Shown here: in pieces, positions 46,365-64,000 of the stretch | Numbering within the stretch: the first letter of the stretch is position 1 | How the letters are laid out: each line of letters begins with the position of its first letter | Origin: Mesocentrotus franciscanus | Taxonomy: Eukaryota; Echinodermata; Echinoidea; Camarodonta; Strongylocentrotidae | Assembly (NCBI GenBank): GCA_037976565.1 | Contig: CP137680.1 | Location: forward strand, 11,984,177-12,048,176 | DNA length: 64,000 bases | Direction: 5' to 3' | Translations under genes and position numbers: made by a program | Notes under the pieces: generated by a model | Seen by the model: only the letters and a program-made list of their open reading frames with translations | Told to the model about the DNA's origin: nothing | The model's database searches: none

Positions 46365-46430
46365 CTTTTAGATCCCTTATTGACCACATTGCGAGACAAA
46401 CGAATATCACTAGCGATATTATTTTCGATA

Positions 46431-47220
46431 CTACATCCGCAATGAGTAATATATTTAGCACTACTTCTACTATTACTATTTATATTGCTATATATATGAT
46501 TACATGAAATGATACTGCTCCTCCTCCTACTTCTATCTACTGCTGCTACTTCTACTACTACTACTACAACTACCAACATCACCACCATCACCACCACCGC
46601 CACTACTACATAGACAACCACGCTACATGTACTAATACTCCTGCTGTTGCTGTTATAACTACTGCTACAAAGTAGGCCTACTGCAACTCCTATTAATTCT
46701 TCTCACACTACTGTTAGTAATATAATACACTTATGCTAATTCTACCACTATATTCCTGCTGCTGCTACTACTACTATAACTACTGCTACTGCTACTGCTG
46801 CTGCTGCTACAACTACTTATACTACTATTGCGACTTCTCCTATTGCTACTTCTACAAGACTACAACTACCACTTCTACAACTACTACTATACAGTAGTAG
46901 TGGTACTACTGCTTCTACTACTATTACTATTACTACTATTACTACATGTACTACTGCTAAAGATGCTGCTGCGAATAATAATAATCATAATAATCACAAT
47001 CAAAATCATCATCAACATAATAATATAATTGTAATAATGATGATAATAATGATAATGACAATAATAATAATAACAATAATATTAGTAATAATAATAATAG
47101 TAGTAATAATAATAATAATAATAATGATAATAATAAGAAGAAGAATAATAATAATAATAATAATGATAATATTGAACAATAATGATAATATTATTAATAA
47201 TAATAATTACACCGCTACTA
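46431..47220. repeat. Degenerate TAC / TAA trinucleotide tracts
   Basis: Interrupted CTA, CTG and ATA/ATG repeats continue to 47220. Confidence 0.85.
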
Positions 47221-47679
47221 AATGTACCTGTAAGTATAGGTTTTCCCGTCCATTTTACTTTTTTTTCATTCAATTTCTCACTGTTTTTCATTCAATTTCT
47301 TCCCGAAATTCCCTGAACTTGCACATCGAGTCCAATTTCGTTAAAGCAAATCAAGTTCGTCATCTTCGGCTGCCAACGTACAATTGCATGAATCTATTTC
47401 GTCATGTTGCAATCGATTTCGTCAAAGTGTCAGTCAAATTCGCCACTCGTTCGTTAAAAGGGCTTTTCTATGATGCGACGAATTTGAATGAAACTCTTGA
47501 AATTGATTGCACACAAACGAATTTGATCATTACATTCTGCAGCTGACCGCCAGGTGAGATGAATTCGAATGGAATCTGACGAAAATGAAAGGACAAGTGT
47601 TCAAATTGACCATTGGCTAACGTGAATGACAAATGACTAAATTAACTTTGACATTTGTAGATCCCGGATTCCTAGATTG

Positions 47680-48005
47680 AAATTGAAGCGCACAAAGATG
47701 AATTTGAATTATCAAATCCCAGCCCGGCACGTACCTCCTTTGGCAAGACGTTAATCTACATTTGCCACTCTCCACCCAGGTGTTTGAATGGGTACCCGAT
47801 AGGATGCGAACGTTTAAGGTAGTTTGTTCAGCATTGTGAGCGTATGTAAATTGGCGTCTGGCTGCTGAAATGCTCCCCAGGGAGTGGAGAATGTGCATAC
47901 ATTGTGTGCGGGCAAGCCTGAATCCGATCAGCGGGGTAATAACATATCTGTAAAGCGCTAAGAGACATTGTCGATGTATTAATCGCTATATAAACAAGGA
48001 ATATT
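47680..48005 (+). repeat. SINE-like body and tail
   Basis: 'ggcaagacgttaatctacat', 'gggtacccgataggat' and the tail 'tgtaaagcgctaagagac ... cgctatataaa' look like a widely dispersed invertebrate SINE 3' body. The same blocks occur inverted at 17775-17960. I could not find its Pol III head. Confidence 0.5.
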
Positions 48006-48839
48006 ACTACCTGTATGTACATGCATGCATAATTATATCATACTCCCTCCCACATCCTCTTTAGACTGGGAAAAGGTGAGGTTGATCTGATTAGCGAATA
48101 TTATCAACTTGATGTGTGCTGAGAATTATAAGTGGCTAATTGCGAACTCTTCAAATTCTGTTCAGAGCGCCATTGTAAATTTCTGCTAAAGAAGCGCTGC
48201 GTGGTACGTGAATATCTCAGCGGCAGTGGCGGATCCAGGGGGCGGGGCCCGGGCCCTCCCTAGAAAAAACAGGTAAAAACACCCTTTTTTGAAAAAAAAA
48301 TGAAGATGGGCCCCCTCCCCTGGCGCTCAAGGGGTGGTCAAATTTTTTTTTCAATTTTCGGAGGCCAAAAAAAAAAAATTGTGCTTAATCCTCACCCCCT
48401 CCCCGACCGGCACGCTTTTTTGTTAACGTGCCAAACAAATCGTCGACAGGTTTTACTTTTTATATGATTCCATTTCATTTTGCCAAATATAATTTTATGA
48501 AAACGACATCAGAAAGCTAAAGCACTGTAAATTATAACCACTAATACCAATATTTTTGTATTGGGTTAATTAAAAGCGCTGTAGTCTTTCAACATTTTCG
48601 TTTCATTCTCGTATTTCACGCCGTTATCTAAATTAGTAGTCTAGGTATACCTAACACACAATACCTCTATAAATACTATTTTGTATTTCGACCATATTTA
48701 CTGTGACCAAAATGCGTGTCCACGTAAAATGAGAACAGCTCTCGAAACCAGTTGCATTATATATCAACGAGTTCTTCGAATTATCAATTGTGTATATTTT
48801 ATAGAAAGTATATATATATTTTTGTTTAATTGAGTGACT

Positions 48840-48937
48840 TGCCGAATGAGCATCGATGGCTTACCATACGGCACTCTCTTTATGAACCCAGGACCTTCAC
48901 GTTTACTGCTCTACCACTGAGCCATCGCGCCGCCTGA
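48840..48937 (-). repeat. tRNA-derived SINE head
   Basis: On the minus strand an exact A box TGGCTCAGTGG (48914-48924) is followed by a weaker B box GGTTCATAAAG. 'gatggctcagtggtagagca' is strongly tRNA-like. Confidence 0.6.
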
Positions 48938-50366
48938 ATACCCGCTTCATTTGTGATTGTTTCTGAAGTAATGTTTACCTAATGAAACAGATATGGGCAT
49001 AGCTCATACGACAAAATGTACAATCAAATATCATAAATGTGTTTGTGTATTTATGTATTATATTCGTACCATAATTGATATTTTTTGTAAAATGATGAAA
49101 TTATAAATTATTAAAAATCATTTGTTGTTAAAAAGATTTATTCTTGTGCATGACTTTTAATTTTCAAAGCATAATCCTCTCTCTCTCTCTCTCTCTCTCT
49201 CCCCCGCCCCCACCCTACACCTCCCTCCTTCTCCCTCGTTCTCTCTCTTGAGTCATCTTTTATCTTCTTTATAGTCATTTTCTCTATCTCTCCCTCTCCG
49301 TCTTTTTATCATCCTTATCCTGTTTCTCCAAGCACATCTCTATGTATATCAAGCTTTAATTAAAATGAACAATAATTGGAATATACCCTGCAATACACAA
49401 ACATATGGTTGGGGGTGACAGGTCAAATCCATAATCAATTCTCAAGATAAGCATCTTATTCTGAGAACAACTAATTAAAAATCATTACTTTATTTCAAAT
49501 ACTTAAGAGAGATCGATCCGCCACTGTTACACATATATATATAAATTATTCGATACTCGTTTTACCAATACATTTTCGTATACATTTTCAACGTTTACAA
49601 GTATTTTTAGTGATATAAAACTGTTTTCCTTCTGTCATTTAAGCAGAAGAGAATATTAACAGCACATCGTCACAATCATTAAGCAATTTCGCCTCTTTTG
49701 CGTTTGGGAAGATATTTTCCCGAATGCATAATATTTGTAAAAGCGCGTAGAGACAGTATTTCGTATCAACATGAGTTGTTGCTTTGTTGAATAATCGTCA
49801 TGAAGGCTTTTTTGGTAATGTTAAGAGTACCACTGTTTATAAGAAGGATCTAAATATTCTAGAAAATGGTTCATATTGCACACAAAAATGATAATGAATA
49901 ACCAAAAAGAGATAATATTTGTAATTGGAAAACGCGGCAGATAAGAGGTAATTTACATACCTGGTATGTAATTCTTTGAATTACGCCCCCATTTATATTG
50001 ATATATCAATTATTTCAAAAATTATCTTGTACCATTAAATAAAATTCCTATTATATTTAGTGAAATTTTACATTTGTTTTCCTCCGATTCAATGTTCATC
50101 AATCTTCTTTGCGTTTAACGGACCATTTCTATTACATTCTAAGACAAATTGATAAATAATGCAATCACTTTTGCCATCACTTTTACAACCACGTGAAAAA
50201 ATGTTCAATAATAACCTCTGTATTAATACTGGGAGGAAAACCAATAGTTTTTCTATCATCACAATAAATACAATAATTCACAAATAACGAAGAGTGATCA
50301 TCAATCATCACTATTTTTTTTTCTTCATATAAACTAAATAATTTTTTAAGAATCCTTCACTTTTGA
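48938..50366. other. Intergenic
   Basis: AT-rich with a CT microsatellite (49180-49200). Nothing else supported. Confidence 0.5.
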
Positions 50367-50855
50367 AGGGATAGTCGAGTTCTTGTTTAAGACCGCAAAT
50401 GCCTTCAAAGTGCATGGTTATTGCTCTTATTCTTATTTATGACATTTCTAGTGACCTTTTTAGAACCTAAAACTGCTATGAAGGTAATTTTAGACCCCAA
50501 AATGTGTGAATTTAGATTGAATACGATCATACCAATTCAGCTCCACTTTCAAAAATATATGGTGACTGTTAATTATAACAATACATGAGCCGGTTGTGCG
50601 TATTATAACCAACACGAAAAAGCCAACAAAAAGCCAATATTGGCATTGGCTGGAATAAAACGTATAAGGCGCTATCTCGTTTTTCAACGGCTGGTTCAAA
50701 ATTACTGAATATTTGTGGGGCACCGATTTTGATCAAACAAAGATGATTTTGTCATTTAAATTGTATATTCTTTCAAATTTGATACTCAGTTTTTAATTAT
50801 CTCACAAAAAAATTATTTTGTGTAGCGCCCTCTGCAACAAAACTCAACTATCCCT
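50367..50855. mobile_element. TTAA-type MITE, AGGGATAG family, copy 1
   Basis: Ends AGGGATAGTCGAGTTCTTG and, inverted, AGGGATAGTTGAGTTTTG. The right flank is TTAA (50856-50859) and the left is TTGA, one change off. The interior matches copy 2 closely. Confidence 0.8.
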
Positions 50856-51129
50856 TTAAACGTTTGAATCTGAATATAATCTGACATTGGAGAAAGAAAA
50901 GCGATGGCATCTTAAATATGCTACAAAAAACAAACAGGCACACAAATAAACACAAATTATCAAGATATTGGCATTTCGGTAATTTGTTATTAAATTCCAT
51001 TAATGAATAAGACCACCCTCTCTGCAATGTCTATGTTTTTTTTTTCTTCCATATATGTCGTTGCTTTTGAAATTTGTTGATTTCAATAAGGCAATGCTCA
51101 TACCTCAGTCACACCAATGAAAATGACAC

Positions 51130-51446
51130 CAGGGGGGTGTTTCACAAAGATCCTAAGTTGAACTTATCTCTAAGTTGGACTTAACAATTATGGAAAGCCA
51201 TTAGCATCTATGAAAATATTTTGTACAAGTTATTTTAAAAGGCATAAAATGTTGATTCAAATCATTCATATTTTCTATTTATCAAGGAGATTTCATGTTC
51301 TTGATGTGGAATTAATAAAAAGTCTAAAATACTTGAATTTTTTGCTTTTGAATATATTTTTGTAAAGGTTACAACTGGCTCTCCATAATTTTTAAGTCCA
51401 ACTTAGAGTTAAGTTCGACTTAGGATCTTTGTGAAACACCCCCCAG
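51130..51446. mobile_element. hAT-type fold-back MITE, related subfamily
   Basis: CAGGGGGGTGTTTCACAAAG at the left and the inverted arm at the right, but the arm continues 'atcctaagttgaactt', unlike the other three copies, and the centre differs. Confidence 0.75.
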
Positions 51447-52560
51447 GGCATGGTTTCACAAAACCGTCATAACTACAAGTTCACTAACATGCCATTGAAA
51501 CACACGTTATTTACAATACCCGCGTTCCAACGGGACGTCTGTTAACTTGTACTCACAACGGTTTCGGGATACACTACTCAGACCGACACCGGGGCCCCAT
51601 CCTGTAAAGAGTTGAGATCGATCTGAATCATTCGCAAGTCCTCTAATTAATTGCAACTATTTATAAGAACGGGGCCCAGACCGAAACATTTTTCATTACC
51701 ACCTATGGCCAAAAATCAGTCGGTTTGGAACCGACTGGAGTCGTTGTGGACTTAGTTTGGCTGTGTTAACTCAGGTTTTAAGTCTAAACATTGGCAACAG
51801 CATAGGCAAAATCAACATGATAAAAAAAAGTTGAAGAGATACCCAGATTCAACCCATGACAAAAGTTGTGAATGGCAGGTCAACAAATAAATGCTGGTTT
51901 AAATTCATATCCGAGACAAATGTTATTAAATTTGGATTAAAGCCTTACCCTACTTATATTGTAAATTTCAATCATCCTTAAATGTGCATAATTTGTGCCT
52001 TTCAGTGTACTTGATCAATAACAATAAGAAAAAAATGTGTGTCTCTTTTTGAAATAGAACAATAGAAGAAAAAAAGCAGTTGCTCACAAAATACTATATT
52101 CATGAGTACTCAGCATTATATAATTATCTTGCATACTACATCAAGACACTATGAAATATACTTTAATATTTTTTCTTGAAAGACTGTAAGAATCGTCCTC
52201 TATTTTCCCTACACAGTCTTGAATTCCTCTAAAAAAAAAGCCATCTTGTTCAACTCCAGCATACATTCTGATCCTACGATGAACATGCATTTGCAGGATA
52301 TTGGAGAATAATTTACATTTTGGCATCACCATACATGTACATAAGAGAAATTGCCCGGAGTATTTACATATGGAGTAAAAATGGCCTGTAAACCATAAAT
52401 TCTCACAAACCACCCTACATGAACAACACAAATTACATCACTATCGGTGTAATATTAAACTAGATGGAACTTCAACTGCGCGCAGTCGAAAAATGCCTCC
52501 GCCATAGAGCAATTTTACAAACCAAAATGGAAGCAATTTTTAAAATTCAAGTTTGATTGT
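51447..52560. other. Intergenic between MITE and minisatellite
   Basis: Nothing firmly recognised. It may contain distal 3' UTR of RNF121. Confidence 0.35.
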
Positions 52561-52569
52561 AATCCATCT

Positions 52570-53170
52570 GTTGGTTCTAATGATAACACGATCACGAGCT
52601 ATTTTAGGATACATAATGAGCCCTGTGACCTTTGACCTCGTGACCCCAATTCTAATCAGTTCATTGACTCTGCAAGATACATACATGACCCAAGTTTGGC
52701 GGTAATCCATCAATCGATTCTTGAAATAACGTGATCACAAGCTATTTTGCATACATAACGAGCCCTGTGACCTTTGACCTCGTGACCCCAAAATCTAATC
52801 AGTTCATTAGCTCTGCAAGATACATACATGACCCAAATTTGGCGGTAATCCATCAATCGGTTCTTGAGATAACGCGATCACGAGCTATTTTTGCATACAT
52901 AATGAGCCCTGTGACCTTTGACCTTGTGACCCCAAAATCTAATCAGTTCATTGGCTCTGCAAGATACATACAGGACCCAAGTTTGGCGGTAATCCATCAA
53001 TCGGTTGAGATAACGCGATCACGAGCTATTTTTGCATACATAATGGACCCTGTGACCTTTGACCTCGTGACCCCAAAATCTAATCAGTTCATTAGCTCTG
53101 CAAGATACATACATGACCTGAGTTTGGCGGTAATCCATCAATTGGTTCTTGAGATAACGCGATCAGAACG
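52570..53170. repeat. Minisatellite A: ~144-bp unit, about four and a half copies, with DR1 motifs
   Basis: A unit beginning near 'cgatcacgagctattttt', with TGACCTTTGACCT and 'gcaagatacatacatgaccc', is repeated in tandem. The exact 13-mer occurs at 52626, 52768, 52912 and 53053. The 186-codon open frame across it is only the repeat translated. A 'cgcacgcacgtatgtacg' tract and 'gcggaggcataaaaag' close the unit. Confidence 0.95.
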
Positions 53171-53639
53171 GGACGACGCACAGACGCACGTGCGCACGCA
53201 CGTATGTACGCACGGACTGACAACCAGAAAACATAATTCCCGGCTACTTTGTAGCGGAGGCATAAAAAGTAACCATGTATTGCCATTATAAAGAATTAAA
53301 GCTCGTTTTCATTTGATTTTTTTTTAAAGAATGACATGCGCTGCATATGAAATTCAATTGTCAGTGCCTTTTGCTTTTTCTCATGAACTGTGTACCCATA
53401 AGACATTGAGTGATTTCAAGTACGGTGTTCGGTGTTGGTGTTGGTGTTGAGAGCATGGAAAGGCTGCTAAACCGAGCTCCAACACCGACGGTCAGTTTAG
53501 AAGGACGATACCGATCGCGTTATCGATAGCTCAACACCAGCCTCAACACCGAGTGACGTCATACTCTACAGGCGAAAAGTCTTGCAATAAAAGCATAATC
53601 CTTTCAGAAATTCCATTAAAATTACATCATATCGAATAT

Positions 53640-54550
53640 CAAATGTAAAGTCATATTAAACGAGCTGAAGACATGGAATTTCACAAGTTGACCTCTGTGA
53701 CCCTTGACCTACATGCTCCAAAATCTAAACAGATCGTCTTCCTATGGTGATACATACTATCATTAAGTTTGAAGTGAAAATTCTCCAGTGGTTCTTGAGA
53801 TATCGCGATAACGATCTCAATGTATGGAATTTCATAAGTTGACCTCTGTGACCCTTGACCTTTGGCCTACGTGCTCCAAAATCTAATCAGATCGTCTTCC
53901 TATGGTGATACATACTATCCTTAAGTTTGAAGTTTTACATCTCCAGTGGTTCTTGAGATATCATGATAACAATCTCAATGTATGGAATTTCATAAGTTGA
54001 CCTCTATGACCCTTGACCTTTGACCTACGTGCTCCAAAATATAATCAGATTGTTTTCCTATAGTGATACACACTATCACTAAGTTTGAAGTTTAAATCTC
54101 CAGTGGTTCTTGAGATATCATGATAACAATCTCAATGTATGGAATTTCATAAGTTGACCTCTGTGACCCTTGACCTTTGACATACGTGCTCCAAAATCTA
54201 ATCAGATCGTCTTCCTATGGTGATACATACTATCCTTAAGTTTGAAGTTTAAATCTCAAATGGTTCTTGAGATATCGCGCTAACAAACTCAATACAAGGA
54301 ATTTCATAAGTTGACCTCTGTGACCTGTGACCTTTGACCTACGTACTCCAAAATCTAATCAGATCGTCTTCCTATGGTGATAAATACTATTCCCGAGTCT
54401 TAAGTTTAAATCTTAAATGGTTCTTGAGATATTGTGATAACGGTCAAACGGGACGGACGTACGGACGTACGGACGTACGGACGTACGGACGGACAACCCA
54501 AAAACATGATGCCTCCGGCACCACCTTCGGTGGCGGAGGCATAAAAAGAA
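53640..54550. repeat. Minisatellite B: ~160-bp unit, about five copies, with extended DR1 motifs
   Basis: A unit with 'tgacccttgacctttgacct', 'aatctaatcagatcgtcttc' and 'ggttcttgagatatcgcgat' is repeated. The array ends in an ACGG/ACGT tract and 'gcctccggcaccaccttcgg' plus 'ggcggaggcataaaaag'. It shares the ending and the general plan of array A, so both are one superfamily. Confidence 0.95.
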
Positions 54551-54845
54551 AAATCTGACGTCTGTGCCTGAGGTTTTTCAAATACTAATTGAAAAATGAG
54601 ATTCAATATTGATGAATAACCACCATCTTATATCGCTGAGAGGTGGAAACTGGTGCACTCAACATTGCCACATGTCTCTGATACACTTAATCCTATACTT
54701 GAATTTGTCAGCTCCTTTGTCGGTGCATCACTTTGAAGTAGCTTGACACTTGCACATATGCCTGCAGGTCGGACAAATGTTTGTTCATTCATGACAGCAT
54801 TTCGTAGAATATTTTATCACATTGTTACACACATTGGTTGCTCCA

Positions 54846-63616
<8,771 letters not shown>

Positions 63617-63929
63617 CTGAAACGAAGGGAAGAAGGAGAAAAAATACCCAGGAATGTTATGAGTTAAAATGGCAGACAAAATACAACTGTGTAACACCTA
63701 CTCAAGCAATGATTCTGTGGCCGATTTCATAAATGGTCAAGTTTCTAATTTAAACTCTCGACCTACCTCTACACCTAAGACCTAAAATTGCTCTACAGTC
63801 ACTTTCATAGTTGATTCCCTTAATTTGTTTGTTTTTTTTGTTTTACCTGACTGCTAAGAAAGCATGTGTATGCTTGCAAGCAAACAACCAGGGGACTGAC
63901 AGCTTTCAGTCCTCTCAGAGTCTCTGAGG

Positions 63930-64000
63930 GACTAGATAATGAGGAGTAATATTAAAGGGCACATCGGCTTGGTTTTGAACCCAGGACCTCTCGATTACGA
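63930..64000 (-). repeat. tRNA-like SINE end at the window edge
   Basis: An exact B box GGTTCAAAACC lies at 63971-63981 on the minus strand. The A box would lie beyond the window. Confidence 0.45.

Larger units (their letters stand above)
46104..46430. mobile_element. Fold-back element with internal promoter and hammerhead-like motif
   Basis: Arms of about 85 bp (46104-46188 and 46345-46430, outer end TATCGAAAATAATATCGCTA) are near-perfect inverted copies. The 156-bp centre is GC-richer, with ATTGG (46195-46199) and CCAAT (46220-46224) boxes and TATAAAA (46292-46298). A hammerhead-like motif starts 46322. This could be a terminal-repeat relic of a Penelope-like retroelement, some of which carry hammerheads, or a retrozyme-like element; both are inferences. 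Confidence 0.6.

Noticed and set aside
47235..47546. 169-codon frame and a TATAGGTTTTC start
   Set aside because: The frame begins in ATA/ATG repeats and enters a truncated relative of the 42464 element; the right end of that element was not found.
52731..53291. 186-codon open frame with repeated LVTPKSNQF blocks
   Set aside because: It is the tandem minisatellite A translated; the repeat continues in other frames and there is no gene context.

Overview
The window is animal genomic DNA: AT-rich, intron-heavy, full of microsatellites and crowded with small DNA transposons. The two recognisable genes, the transposon mix (nested PIF/Harbinger elements, fold-back hAT- and TTAA-type MITEs, tRNA-derived SINEs) and a relaxin-receptor-type gene point to a deuterostome invertebrate. 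An echinoderm, probably a sea urchin, is my best guess; this is inference, not proof.

Gene 1 (+ strand, 412 to 40999, open at the left edge) is a relaxin/insulin-like-peptide receptor of the RXFP (type C LGR) family. Sixteen coding exons can be traced: one LRRNT cysteine cap, ten single-repeat leucine-rich-repeat exons of 72 or 75 nt all joined in phase 2, a hinge plus TM1 exon, a TM2-TM5 exon, a TM6 exon, a TM7 exon, and a Ser/Thr-rich C-terminal tail exon about 4.3 kb further on. All splice phases agree and give about 688 residues. The signal peptide and the expected LDLa module lie left of the window. Two alternative 3' ends are possible: read-through of the TM7 exon donor (stop at 36581-36583), and a tandemly duplicated copy of the tail exon start (from 40589).

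Gene 2 (- strand, 54846 to 63616, open at the right edge) is an RNF121/RNF175-type multi-pass membrane RING E3 ligase. Five exons encode its last 246 residues. The two genes converge on about 13.8 kb of intergenic DNA.

The rest is mostly mobile or repetitive DNA. Intron 3 of gene 1 holds one PIF/Harbinger element inserted inside another. Introns and intergenic DNA hold hAT-type fold-back MITEs (one with a perfect 8-bp target duplication), a hAT element inserted in a SINE, several TTAA-flanked elements, a mariner-type MITE, and two minisatellite arrays just downstream of gene 2 that repeat a nuclear-receptor DR1-like motif. The most unusual spot is 46104-46430: a fold-back element with CCAAT and TATA boxes and, about 30 bp after the TATA box, a complete hammerhead-ribozyme-like core. 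The opposite arm carries a deleted copy of the same motif. I saw no CRISPR array, operon, rRNA or ordinary tRNA gene.
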